Assembly: GCA_963801185.1 (NCBI GenBank)
Contig: CAWDDW010000001.1
Coordinates: 806,001-870,000, forward strand
Length of the DNA stretch: 64,000 nt
Direction: 5' to 3'
Origin: Palsa-601 sp963801185
GTDB lineage: Bacteria > Actinomycetota > Acidimicrobiia > Acidimicrobiales > Bog-793
The notes beneath the pieces were generated by a model. It was not told the DNA's origin, ran no database searches, and saw nothing but the letters and a program-made list of their open reading frames with translations. Numbering within the stretch: position 1 is the first letter of the stretch; every line of letters starts with the position of its first letter. Below, in pieces: positions 19,216-28,043 of this stretch. The translations under genes were made by a program, and so were the position numbers.

Positions 19216-19608
19216 ATGGCTGACATTCGTCAGGACTTCACCCGCACAGCACAGGACCTCTCCCGGGTAGCGCAGGACGCCGCGTACGTGGCGATCGGCA
19301 TCGGCGTGGTCGGCTTCCAGAAGGCCCAGGTGGCCCGCCGTGAGCTGATCGAGCAGCTCGAGCGTCAGCGCACCGCTTCCGAGAGCCCCGTCTCCGACGT
19401 TTTCGCCCAGGTCGCCGACCTGCGTGCCCAGGTCGCCAAGACTTGGTCAGACCTCGACAAGACGCTCGGCGAGCTAATCGAGCGCGCCGACGCGACGTTC
19501 GAGCCGGTCGCCGAGCGCCTTCCGGCGCAGGCTCAGGCCGTCGTGAAGCAGGCACGGGAAGCCCGTGACCAGATCCGCGGCTTCATCTCCGAGCAGCTGG
19601 CCGCCTGA
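19216..19608 (+). CDS. small helical protein, phasin/HbhA-like in composition, function unknown
   Basis: 130-residue protein, almost entirely predicted helical by its Ala/Glu/Gln/Arg/Lys pattern, without cysteines or membrane segments except a short hydrophobic patch AYVAIGIGVVGF near residues 26-37. The second half has heptad-like amphipathic repeats, for example VADLRAQVAKTWSDLDKTLG. It recalls phasin-like and heparin-binding haemagglutinin-like surface proteins in composition, but I see no specific signature. It has its own strong promoter, a good ribosome-binding site and a strong downstream hairpin, so it is probably a well-expressed single-gene transcript. Confidence 0.7.
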   Translation: MADIRQDFTRTAQDLSRVAQDAAYVAIGIGVVGFQKAQVARRELIEQLERQRTASESPVSDVFAQVADLRAQVAKTWSDLDKTLGELIERADATFEPVAERLPAQAQAVVKQAREARDQIRGFISEQLAA

Positions 19609-19729
19609 CTGTCGAGCTGAGCGCGCCCATCCCGGTGCGCGAAGAGCCGTCAGACGCAACAAGCGACGGATCTCCCGGCTGAACCGCTGCCCCATCCTCC
19701 CCCAGGCGGGCACCTTGGAGCCGGGGACT

Positions 19730-19777
19730 GACGAGGCCCGCCTCCTCCACTCCCCCTCGGAGGAGGCGGGCCTCGTC
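19730..19777. terminator. 19-bp perfect inverted repeat, bidirectional terminator
   Basis: Arms at 19730-19748 and 19759-19777 are perfectly complementary over 19 bases with a 10-nt loop. It lies between the convergent 130-residue gene and the reductase gene. No T-tract follows on either strand, which is usual for high-GC terminators. Confidence 0.65.
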
Positions 19778-19791
19778 GCGTCCGGGCCGTG

Positions 19792-20685
19792 TCACCCGCT
19801 CGGCCGCGACCGCCAGTATTCGAGCACGTCGGCGAGGGTCTCGTCGAGGGGGATGGCCGGCGACCAGCCGGTCGCCCCTGCCAGCTTGCGCGCGTCGCCG
19901 AGAAAGACCGGCACGTCGATGGGCCGGACGAGATCGGGATCCGTCTCGAGCCGGATCGGGCACTCGGCGAGCGCGACGAGGCGGTCGGCGACCTCCTTTA
20001 CACGGACGGATCGGCCGCTCGCGACGTTGTAGACCTCGCCCGGCACGCCCCGTTCCGCCAGCAACCTGTAGCTCCGCACGACGTCGCGCACGTCGGTGAA
20101 GTCCCTCTCGGCTTCGAGGTTCCCGACCGCCACCCGGCCTCCGCCGGCCCGCTCTGCCTCGACTATGCGCCTCGCAAGCGCCGACACCACGAAGTCCGGC
20201 GCCTGCCCAGGCCCGACGTGGTTGAAGGGCCGCACGCGGATGGCCGGCAGGCCCCGCCCGAGGAACGCCTGCAACGCGAGGAACTCCGCTGCCACCTTGC
20301 TGGCGGCGTATGGGCTGACGGGCCTGAGCGGGGTCTCCTCGCCGACGGGAGCCGAACCGGCGGCCCCGTAGACCTCGGCTGAGCTGACCACGATCACGCG
20401 TGGTGGAGAGTCGCAGGCAGCGGCGCCCTCGAGCACGTTCAACGTCCCGAGGGCGTTCACGGTGAACGTCGGGCCCGGGTCCTCCCACGAGCGCCCTACA
20501 TGCGCCAGCCCGGCAAGGTGGTACACCACCTCGGGCTGGACGGATCGCAACGAGTCCCGCGTGGCTGTCGGACTCGTGACGTCGACCTCGGCGTCGACTG
20601 CCACCACCGAGTCACCCGAGGCCGACAAGTGTTCTGTCAGCCACTTGCCGACGAATCCGGCCCCTCCGGTTACGTAGGCGAGCAT
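19792..20685 (-). CDS. GDP-6-deoxy-D-mannose reductase-like NAD-dependent epimerase/dehydratase
   Basis: 297-residue extended short-chain dehydrogenase. TGGAGFVG nucleotide loop near residues 6-13, SSAEVYG near 100, catalytic YAASK near 130 and RPFNHVGPGQ near 162, the last being characteristic of GDP-4-dehydro-6-deoxy-D-mannose reductases (RMD) and close relatives. That activity would yield GDP-D-rhamnose from a GDP-mannose-derived keto intermediate; manB and manC in this window could supply GDP-mannose, but no clear GDP-mannose 4,6-dehydratase is present. Last gene of the large sugar operon, 9 bp after the preceding glycosyltransferase gene. Confidence 0.78.
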   Translation of the reverse strand: MLAYVTGGAGFVGKWLTEHLSASGDSVVAVDAEVDVTSPTATRDSLRSVQPEVVYHLAGLAHVGRSWEDPGPTFTVNALGTLNVLEGAAACDSPPRVIVVSSAEVYGAAGSAPVGEETPLRPVSPYAASKVAAEFLALQAFLGRGLPAIRVRPFNHVGPGQAPDFVVSALARRIVEAERAGGGRVAVGNLEAERDFTDVRDVVRSYRLLAERGVPGEVYNVASGRSVRVKEVADRLVALAECPIRLETDPDLVRPIDVPVFLGDARKLAGATGWSPAIPLDETLADVLEYWRSRPSG

Positions 20686-20694
20686 CGGCTCACC

Positions 20695-21870
20695 CTATCG
20701 GTCCCGCTCCGCCGCCCTCTCTGCGGCCAGGCGGTAAGCCGTCACGTGGGCGGTGGCGGTGCGCTCCCAGGTGAATCCGCTGGCACGCTCGATCCCGGCC
20801 CGCCGGCGCCGCGCCACCTCATCTGGCGATGCCGTCAGCACTTCCGCCACCGCTTGCTCGAGACCCGCTTCATCGCCAGGAGGAGCGAGCCAGGCCGCAT
20901 CGCCGGCGAACTCGGCCATCGCCGTGCCCGCGGCGGTCACGAGCGGTGCACCGACCGCCATGGCCTCGAGGGCGGGAAGGCCGAAACCCTCCTCGTGACT
21001 GGGATAGGCAACGACGCTCGCCGCTCGCATCAGCGCCACGACGGCGTCGTCCGCCACCCATCCGAGCAGCCTGATCCGGTCACGGTGAGACGCCGCATGC
21101 ACGGCGTCTGTCACCTCTCGGGCTCCCCAGCCAGGCAGTCCGGCGAGCACGAGCTGCAATGCCGGGCGAGTAGCCGCGAGGGAGTCGAAGGCCTTCACGA
21201 GGTCGACCACGCCCTTGCGGGGCTCGAGGGTCCCCACGTGCACTATCAGCTCTGCCCCGGCCAGCCCTTCGGGGAGTGCTCCCGGGTCGAGGTCGCCGGG
21301 ACGGAAACGGTCGTGGTCGACTCCGTGCTCGGCCACGACGATCTCGGCCCGCACCTCCACCAGCTCGCGCAAGCGGCCTGCCGTCGCCCTGCTGACACAG
21401 ACGACGACGTCTGCATCGCGGGCGGCGCGCCGGATCGCCGCCTGGAACACGGGCACCTTCGATCGTTCGTGCCACTCGGGGTGCTCGAGAAACGTGAGGT
21501 CGTGCACCGTCACGACCCGACCCCCTCTCAAGCGTGACGGCATCGTGTAGTGCGGCCCGTGGTAGACGTCGATCGGCTCCTCGCCTAGGTGACCCAGCTT
21601 CGAGCCAAGGAACAGCCGCTCGTACAACAGCCGCGCCGGTCGGGAAGTGGGCACGAGTGGGAACACGCGGGACCGGTCGGCCACCGCCCGCCACCGGCCT
21701 CCGTCCTCGCGGCGGCTTATGAGCGTGAGACGCACGTCGGGCCTGCGCCCTAGGGCCCGAGCCAACTCGACGATGTACCGCCCTGCCCCGGCAGGATCTA
21801 CTGGCACTGCGCTGACATCGAGCGCGACACCGATCGTCGCCGCCGTGCCCGGGATTTCAGCGCCATCCAT
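20695..21870 (-). CDS. GT4-family glycosyltransferase
   Basis: 391-residue GT-B glycosyltransferase. It begins IGVALDVSAVPVDPAGAGRYI, the acceptor-domain loop, has VTVHDLTFLEHPEWH in the middle, HVGTLEPRKGV at the start of the donor domain, and the nucleotide-sugar motif SHEEGFGLPALEAMA. Mannosyl- or rhamnosyltransfer onto an envelope glycan is likely from context, but the specificity cannot be read from sequence. The ATG at 21870 shares one base with the stop of the upstream glycosyltransferase (TGATG). Intact reading frame, unlike its two neighbours. Confidence 0.87.
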   Translation of the reverse strand: MDGAEIPGTAATIGVALDVSAVPVDPAGAGRYIVELARALGRRPDVRLTLISRREDGGRWRAVADRSRVFPLVPTSRPARLLYERLFLGSKLGHLGEEPIDVYHGPHYTMPSRLRGGRVVTVHDLTFLEHPEWHERSKVPVFQAAIRRAARDADVVVCVSRATAGRLRELVEVRAEIVVAEHGVDHDRFRPGDLDPGALPEGLAGAELIVHVGTLEPRKGVVDLVKAFDSLAATRPALQLVLAGLPGWGAREVTDAVHAASHRDRIRLLGWVADDAVVALMRAASVVAYPSHEEGFGLPALEAMAVGAPLVTAAGTAMAEFAGDAAWLAPPGDEAGLEQAVAEVLTASPDEVARRRRAGIERASGFTWERTATAHVTAYRLAAERAAERDR

Positions 21871-23044
21871 CAGCGCCGACCCGTGCGCGCACTCGCCGAG
21901 CTCCCTCTGGCCGAGGACGCCACTTCCTCCCACACCTCGACGTCCGCGACGGCACAGGCCCGCCACGAGAGCTCGCCGCGCGCTCGTGCCCGGCCGACAC
22001 AAGGGCCCGCCGCTCGCCGCCATCGACGGAGGCGACGAGGAGCGCGCCGGCGATCGAGTCGGTGTCGAGTGGATCGACCTCGAGAGCCGCGCCGGCAGGC
22101 CTCGGCAGGCCTTCCGTCGCTACCACAGGCGCGCCGCTCGCCATCGCCTCGCCTGCCGGCAGCCCGAATCCTTCGAACAACGGCACGTAGGCCACACATC
22201 GCGCACGCGTGAACAGAGCGCTCAGAGCCCCGCCGTCGACCCGGCCGGCCAGGAACACACCCGGTGACCCCGCCGCGAGAGCCGAGCTGTCGCCCCAACC
22301 GCTCGGGCCTACGATGACGAGCGGCCAAGGCTCGGGCAGGCTCGGCCGGACCTTCGAATATGCCTCTACCAGGCGAGACAGGTTCTTGCGAGGCTCGAGC
22401 GTGCTGACGGTCAAAAGGTAACCCCCTCCGGCCGGCACGCCCAGCCGGGCCAACAACAACTGTGCGGCCGGGTCGTCCGGCGGGTCGAGATGGTCGACCC
22501 CCTCCGGTATCACGTGAACCTGGCCCGCGCCGATCCCGAGTCCGGTCGCCAGCAAGTCCGACGCCGTCAGGCCGGACGGCACCACGAAGGCAGCCGCCCG
22601 GCCCGCAACGCGCCGGAGCGCCGACTCGTGCCATGCCCGGCCACGGGCCGGGTAGGCGTCCGGAAAGCGCCTCCACGCGAGGTCGTGCACCATGACGACA
22701 AGGGGCATCCCCCGGACCGGCGGAGTGGCAAACGACGTGCCGTGCAAGACCGAAGAGCGGCTCGGGTGCAGCCAGCCGAGCGGCACGCCGCGGTCCCAGA
22801 CCCGGCTGAGCAGCGGGCCCGGCAGTGCCGACGTGCGCAGCGGCCAACCCAGCTGACGCAACGGGTCCTCTGCCCCCGGCCCGGACCGGCCCCGGCTCGC
22901 CCGCAAGGTCACCCGCGGGCGTTCGTCACTGCCGAGAAGCGCCAAACCTGCGAGAAGCCCCCGGCAGTACGTGCCTATGCCACCGGGAACCGGCCGGCGA
23001 AGCTGCTCCACCACGATCTCGACGTCGAGCGGCGGAGTGCTCAC
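21870..23044 (-). CDS. GT4-family glycosyltransferase (frameshift near C-terminus)
   Basis: About 391 residues. GT-B layout with GGIGTYCRGLLAGL at the start, VMVHDLAWRRFPDAYP centrally, TVSTLEPRKNLSRLVEAY and the donor motif LFEGFGLPAGEAMASG. The last 35 or so residues continue in another frame: GHERAA should join ELSWRACAVADVEVWEEV, which requires one G to be restored around 21974-21978. The GTG start overlaps the previous stop (GTGA at 23041-23044). Paralogous to both flanking GT4 genes, suggesting local duplication and stepwise chain building. Confidence 0.82.
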
Positions 23045-24226
23045 GGTTCGCGTCGGCCTGCCGCAAGCTGGTAGAGAGCGATCATCTGCTCGGCCGTGCG
23101 GTCCCAGCTGAACAGCGCCGCCCGCTCCTGCCCGGCCGCGATCAGCCGCTCGCGAGTCCCCTCGTCGGTCAGGACGGACTCGAGCGCTGCGGCAAGGGGG
23201 CCGGCTTCGCCTGCCGGTACCAGCAGGGCCCCGTCCCCGACCACCTCGGGGACGCTGCCGGCGGCCGTCGCCACGACGGGCACGCCCGCCACCATCGCTT
23301 CGAGGGGAGGGAAGCCGAATCCCTCGTAGACCGACGGGTATGCGAGCACTGAGGCGTTCCAGAGGAGGGCGTTGCGTTCCTCCTCGTTGACGTAGCCCAG
23401 CCGGACGACCCGGTCCTCCAGCCGATGACCGGCAACGGCCTCGGTGAGCGACGCAGCCCCCCAGCCGTCAGCTCCAGCAACGACGAGCCGCAGGGCGCCG
23501 TACCTGGCGCTCAGCTCGTAGAACGCGTCGACGAGCGTCGGGTAGTCCTTACGAGGCTCGACGGTCCCGAGGGCCAGGATGTAAGGCGGCTCGACCGGCG
23601 GCGTCGTAGTCGGTTCGGCAACCGGGGGGATACCCCAGCTGATGACGTGGATCCGCTCGGCTGCAACGCCGAGCAGCCCGACGACCTCGTCACGGACGAA
23701 CGCGGCCGGCACGTGGACGAGGGCCCCGCGCTCCACCGCCTTGCGTACGAGCGCCGGGTACCTGAGCGCGGTGGGGGTACACAGCTCCGGGAAGCGCACG
23801 GCGGTGAGGTCGTTAACCGTGACCACGGTGGCGGCCCGGTGGGAGGGAGGCACCGCGAAATTCGTCCCATGGACGACGTCTGCGGGGCGCGCGACGCGCT
23901 CCGCGCTCGGGAAGGAGCCGAACTGCCACGCCGCAAGTGCAAGGCGGGTCGGAATCGGTCTTCCCCGGAAGCGGACGCTCCGCGGGATCTCCCGGCGCGC
24001 CAGAAGGGCCTTGCGCGCGACCGCATACGCGCTCGAGCTCGATCTCGGGCCGGTCCATCAACGCCTCGAGCAACCCCCGGCAAGCCGCTCCGACCCCGCT
24101 CGGCTGGCCGACGAGGGGCAACACGTCGATCGCAACCCGCAGCGTCGCACGGCGCTCCGGACGCTTGAACTTGGCACGGCGTGCGGGGACCGGGGCAGAG
24201 ATGCGAGCGTCGTGCGACGCGGTCAC
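23041..24226 (-). CDS. GT4-family glycosyltransferase (frameshift in N-terminal domain)
   Basis: About 394 residues. The N-terminus LRVAIDVLPLVGQPSGVGAACRGLL is the usual loop of this GT4 group; VTVNDLTAVRFPELC, ALGTVEPRKDYPTLVDAF and the donor motif YEGFGFPPLEAMVAG follow in a second frame. The two frames join around 24030-24036, where PEIEL should continue SAYAVARKALLARREIP with one base removed. GTG start overlaps the cofE stop (GTGA) and the stop overlaps the next glycosyltransferase start. Substrate unknown; surface glycan assembly inferred from context. Confidence 0.82.
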
Positions 24227-24933
24227 CGGAAGAGATCCTCGCCATACGGGCGCACTACTTCACGCAAGACCGAGCCCTCGTCGAGGACCGCCGGGTCGAC
24301 CCCACGAACGACCGCTACGGGCACACCGGATGCCTTGCCCATCACGAGCTCCGCCGCGGCCGCGATCTCGTCGACGATGCACATCTCAGTTGCCACGAGC
24401 TCCCTTCCGAGCGCGTCGAGCGTGCCCCGGAGGTCGACGATCCCGCGGACGCCGGCACATCCGATCGCCACGTCGACGACTCCGCGTCGCCATGCCCGAC
24501 CGAAGGTGTCGGAAATGACCACCCCGACGGTGCGACCCGATCGAGCTCGGAGCCCGTCGCGGATCCGCCGTGCGGAGCGATCGGGGTCCTCCGGCAGCAA
24601 CGCCGCCCAGCCTTCGGCAACGTTCGACAGGTCTATCCCCGAGTTCGCGCAGACATAGCCGTGGCGCGTCTCGGTGACGACCAGGTCCCCCCGCCGCCGC
24701 AGGATGCGGACCGCCTCTGACTCCGCCAGGCGTCGCTTGGCGTCCGGATCGCCCGGATCGACCCTCACCATCCGGCCTTCTGCCTTGGACACGATCTTCT
24801 GCGTCACGACCACGACGTCGCCGTCCTCGAGCTCGGCCAGCTCGGCGATCACCCCGGCGAGGTCCGCTCCGCGATCGATCTCCGGGAACCCCGCCACCGG
24901 ATGGACCGTCAGCGCCGCCGGCATGGAAGACAT
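24223..24933 (-). CDS. cofE: coenzyme F420-0:L-glutamate ligase, single-domain
   Basis: Adds glutamate to F420-0 using GTP. 236 residues with DGDVVVVTQKIVSKAEGR, RILRRRGDLVVTETRHG and VGVVISDTFGRAWRRG, all family motifs. It has the archaeal CofE length and lacks the C-terminal nitroreductase-like FMN domain found in mycobacterial FbiB, so dehydro-F420-0 reduction must be done elsewhere. Located 32 bp after cofD in the same operon. Two tandem ATG/ATG-like codons near the start (MSSM) leave a three-residue uncertainty. Confidence 0.9.
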   Translation of the reverse strand: MSSMPAALTVHPVAGFPEIDRGADLAGVIAELAELEDGDVVVVTQKIVSKAEGRMVRVDPGDPDAKRRLAESEAVRILRRRGDLVVTETRHGYVCANSGIDLSNVAEGWAALLPEDPDRSARRIRDGLRARSGRTVGVVISDTFGRAWRRGVVDVAIGCAGVRGIVDLRGTLDALGRELVATEMCIVDEIAAAAELVMGKASGVPVAVVRGVDPAVLDEGSVLREVVRPYGEDLFR

Positions 24934-24965
24934 TCGCTGAGTCTTGTCCCGCTATGGCGCCGGTG

Positions 24966-25925
24966 CTAGCCGGGCCGGCCGTGAGCGGCGCGCCCGCCTC
25001 GCGAGCTGAGCACGACCCGTGCGAGCTCGCGAGCGTGCTCCGGGCTCGACATGACGGTCTCGGCGACCACTGCCCGAACACCCGCATCCTCGACGAGGCC
25101 GGCCAGACCGGCATCGACCTGGTCGATGACGATGGTCCCGACGAAGTCGGCAAGGTGCCTGGCCACGCCATCGGCGGAGGCCTCGCCACCGAGTTCGGCC
25201 ATCAGGCGGTCAGCAGGACCCTTCAGCGCCGCTCCTCCGATGATCGGAGAGACGGCGACCACGTCCTCGCGACGCCGGGCGAGCACCTCCTTCACCCCTG
25301 GAACCGCCAAGATCGGACCGATCGACACGACTGGGTTCGAGGGCGCGACGACCACGATCTCGGCGCTCACGAGGGCCTCGATCACATGGGGACCCGGCTG
25401 CGCCGCCTCGGCACCTTCGTAACGGACTTCTTTCACCACCACGTCGTGCCGCAACTTCACGAAGTACTCCTGGAACGACAGCTCCGTGCCGTCCGGGAGG
25501 GTGAGCACCGTACGTACCGGGTCGTCGCTCATCGGCAACAGAGTGAGACGTAGCCCGAAGCCGGCGGCGATCTCTGCGGTGACACTGGAGAGTGGAGCAC
25601 CCTCGGAGAGCCGACCGGTGCGGTAGAGGTGGGTCCCGAGATCCCGATCACCCAGGCGGAACCATGTCCTGTCGGCACCGCCGAGGCGCTCGAGCGCGGC
25701 CATCGCGTGCCAGCTCTCCCCGGCTAGGCCCCAGCCGCTCTCGCGGTTCACCGAGCCCGAGAGCGTGTAGGTGATCGTGTCGATGTCGGGAGAGATCGAC
25801 AGCCCGTGCATCTCGGTGTCGTCGCCGGTGTTGACGATCGCCGTGATCGACTCCGGCTCTGCCGCCTGCATGAGTCCCGTCAGCATCCTGGCCGCCCCGA
25901 CTCCTCCGCAGAGGACGGCGATCAC
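24966..25925 (-). CDS. cofD: 2-phospho-L-lactate (or phosphoenolpyruvate) transferase for F420
   Basis: CofD/FbiA transfers the lactyl or enolpyruvyl phosphate moiety to FO, giving (dehydro-)F420-0. 319 residues. It begins VIAVLCGGVGAARMLTGL, with VNTGDDTEMHGLSISPDIDT, ESWHAMAALE and APSNPVVSIGPIL, all diagnostic. The GTG start overlaps the epimerase stop (GTGA), trimming an upstream in-frame extension that lies within the epimerase gene. CofC/FbiD and FO synthase genes are not in this window. Confidence 0.92.
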   Translation of the reverse strand: MIAVLCGGVGAARMLTGLMQAAEPESITAIVNTGDDTEMHGLSISPDIDTITYTLSGSVNRESGWGLAGESWHAMAALERLGGADRTWFRLGDRDLGTHLYRTGRLSEGAPLSSVTAEIAAGFGLRLTLLPMSDDPVRTVLTLPDGTELSFQEYFVKLRHDVVVKEVRYEGAEAAQPGPHVIEALVSAEIVVVAPSNPVVSIGPILAVPGVKEVLARRREDVVAVSPIIGGAALKGPADRLMAELGGEASADGVARHLADFVGTIVIDQVDAGLAGLVEDAGVRAVVAETVMSSPEHARELARVVLSSRGGRAAHGRPG

Positions 25926-26944
25926 GGGTTGTCGCTCTGCCGCGACCGGACCGAGTCGAGGACGGCCGCCACGCCGTCGGGCAGTGCCGTCCAAGGCTTC
26001 CAGCCGAGATGGATCGAGGCACGATCCGGATCGAGAGCGTTCCGCCGGACGTCGCCGGCGCGCTCGGGACCGTGCTTGGCCTGAGCCCTCGTGCCTGCCA
26101 CCTCGGCCATGACGCTGTACAGGCGATTCGTAGTCGTCTCGGTTCCGGTGCCGATGTTCAGCACGAGCCCGCCACCGCGCTTGGCCGCACGCGCGAACGC
26201 ATCGACGACGTCATCGACGAAGACGTAGTCGCGCGTGTGCTCGCCGTCACCGAAGATCACGCAGGTCTCTCGCTTCACAAGGCGTTCGGAGAAGATCGCC
26301 ACGACTCCCGCCTCTCCGTGAGGGTCCTGACGGGGCCCGTACACGTTCGCGAGAGCAAGCGCGGTGAACTCGAGACCATGCAAGGCGCGGTAGGTCACCA
26401 TGTAGTCGATCGGCGCCTTCTTCGACACCCCGTATGGCGACAGCGGGCCGTGCGGCTGGTGCTCCGCAATAGGCAGGTCGGCTGCGTCGGGCTCGCCGTA
26501 CAGGGTGCCGCCGCTGGCTGCATAGACGACCTTGTTGACGCGTGCCTTGCGGGCGGCTTCGAGGACCTGGAGCGATCCGAGGACGTTCACCTCTGCATCG
26601 AAGAGCGGGCGGGCGACGGAGACGGAGACCGATGACTGAGCGGCGAGATGGAAGATGACCTGCGGCTTGCGGAGGCTCACGAGCTCGATGAAGTCGGGAT
26701 CCCGGATGTCGAGATTGTGGAACCTGAATGTGCCGCCGCACGACCTGGCCTCGGCAAGATTGGCCAGCCCTCCTGTCGACAGGTCGTCCACTACGTCGAC
26801 CTCGTGGCCCTCGGCGAGCAGGCGGTCCACGAGAGTCGACCCGATGAAACCGGCACCGCCCGTGACGAGGCAGCGCATCTTCTGGGTCCTCGCGGCCGCT
26901 TGCCTCTGTGCCGCCGGCGAACCCCCCGTGCGGGCGGGCGTCAT
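25922..26944 (-). CDS. UDP-glucose 4-epimerase-like NAD-dependent epimerase/dehydratase
   Basis: 340-residue extended SDR. TGGAGFIGSTL nucleotide loop near residue 29, HLAAQSSVSVSV, ASGGTLYGEP in the catalytic Ser position and YGVSKKAPIDY with the Tyr-x3-Lys pair. NVYGPRQDPHGEAGVVAIF and GDGEHTRDYVFVDDVV fit the GalE-like group. Substrate is unclear: UDP- or GDP-sugar, probably for envelope glycan. The ATG at 26944 overlaps the manC stop (ATGA). A later ATG just before the Rossmann motif (MRCLVTGG) is an alternative that would drop a 22-residue basic leader. Confidence 0.8.
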   Translation of the reverse strand: MTPARTGGSPAAQRQAAARTQKMRCLVTGGAGFIGSTLVDRLLAEGHEVDVVDDLSTGGLANLAEARSCGGTFRFHNLDIRDPDFIELVSLRKPQVIFHLAAQSSVSVSVARPLFDAEVNVLGSLQVLEAARKARVNKVVYAASGGTLYGEPDAADLPIAEHQPHGPLSPYGVSKKAPIDYMVTYRALHGLEFTALALANVYGPRQDPHGEAGVVAIFSERLVKRETCVIFGDGEHTRDYVFVDDVVDAFARAAKRGGGLVLNIGTGTETTTNRLYSVMAEVAGTRAQAKHGPERAGDVRRNALDPDRASIHLGWKPWTALPDGVAAVLDSVRSRQSDNP

Positions 26945-28020
26945 GGCGACGGGAACCGCGCGGCCACGAGCGTGGACGCAGCCTGAACGTCGCAGTGTGC
27001 GCCGATCACGCAGAAGTCGGTCACCTTGCAGGAGCGGCCGATCTCGCTCGCCGGTCCGACGATCGAAGATGCGATCACCGCGTCGGGCCCGATGCGGGCG
27101 CCAGCCATGATCACCGAACCGCTGACTCGTGCTCCGGTTTCCACGATGGCACCCTCCGATACGACCGAGTCGGAGACCTCCGACCCTGCCGCTATCAAAG
27201 CACCCCTGCCGACGAACGTCGCCGGCCCGACGACGCCCTCCACGACCGCCGCGGGATCTACGAAGACGAGAGGGGACGGCTGCGGGACCGAGGGCAGCAG
27301 GGCGACAGTCCGAAGGCCGTGCAACAGGTCGAGCGACGCCTGGATGTACTTCTCCGGTGTCCCGGTATCGATCCAGTACGCGTCCGACGAAAGTGCGTAC
27401 AAGGCGCCGCGGCCGACGAGGGTGGGAAAGGTCTCCCGCTCGATCGAGACGCGCCGGCCAGAGGGAATGAGGTCGAGCACCGAAGGCTCGAGCACGTAGC
27501 AGCCCGCGTTGATGAGGTTGGTCGGTGCGGTCCCCGGGGCGGGCTTTTCTATGAACGCCGTGACGCGGCCGTCGCGGTCCGTCGGCACTACGCCGAACGA
27601 TGAGGGCTCCTCCACGGGTGTCAGATGGATGGTGGCTGTCGCGTTGCGGTAGCGGTGGAAGCTCAAGAGCGAGCCGACGTCGAAGTCGGTCAGGACATCG
27701 CCGTTGACGACGAGGAACGTCCCGTCCACGCCGGCGCTCTCCGCCGCGAAGCGCACGGCTCCGGCCGTGTCGAGCAGCTCGGGTTCTGTGGCGTAAGCAA
27801 GGCACACCCCGGCCACCTCACCGTCTGGGAAGGCCTCCACGAAGGCATCGGGGCGGTACCCGAGCGACAGCACCACACGGCCGATCCCGTGCCGGGCGAG
27901 CCATGTGACGACGTGCTCGATCATCGGGCGATCGACCACCGGCAACATCTGCTTGGGGATGTCGTACGTGAGAGGGCGCAGGCGCGTCCCCTCACCACCC
28001 ACGAGGACGATCGCGTCCAT
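26941..28020 (-). CDS. manC: mannose-1-phosphate guanylyltransferase-type nucleotidyltransferase
   Basis: 359 residues. The N-terminal nucleotidyltransferase domain starts VLVGGEGTRLRPLTYDIPKQMLPV and carries NGDVLTDFD and FIEKP. The C-terminal 110 residues form a left-handed beta-helix of hexapeptide repeats (for example GPATFVGRGALIAAG). This two-domain form is the actinobacterial GDP-mannose pyrophosphorylase next to wbbL and rmlD in Mycobacterium; a glucose-1-phosphate thymidylyl- or uridylyltransferase cannot be excluded. With manB it would provide GDP-mannose. The stop overlaps the epimerase start. Confidence 0.82.
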   Translation of the reverse strand: MDAIVLVGGEGTRLRPLTYDIPKQMLPVVDRPMIEHVVTWLARHGIGRVVLSLGYRPDAFVEAFPDGEVAGVCLAYATEPELLDTAGAVRFAAESAGVDGTFLVVNGDVLTDFDVGSLLSFHRYRNATATIHLTPVEEPSSFGVVPTDRDGRVTAFIEKPAPGTAPTNLINAGCYVLEPSVLDLIPSGRRVSIERETFPTLVGRGALYALSSDAYWIDTGTPEKYIQASLDLLHGLRTVALLPSVPQPSPLVFVDPAAVVEGVVGPATFVGRGALIAAGSEVSDSVVSEGAIVETGARVSGSVIMAGARIGPDAVIASSIVGPASEIGRSCKVTDFCVIGAHCDVQAASTLVAARFPSP

Positions 28021-28043
28021 CGACCGCTTTGCTTCTTCGAGCC

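Noticed and set aside
25922..27805. Long in-frame extension of the epimerase upstream into manC
   Set aside because: The extension is antiparallel-looking Arg/Gly-rich sequence overlapping the intact manC; the ATGA overlap at 26944 gives the start.
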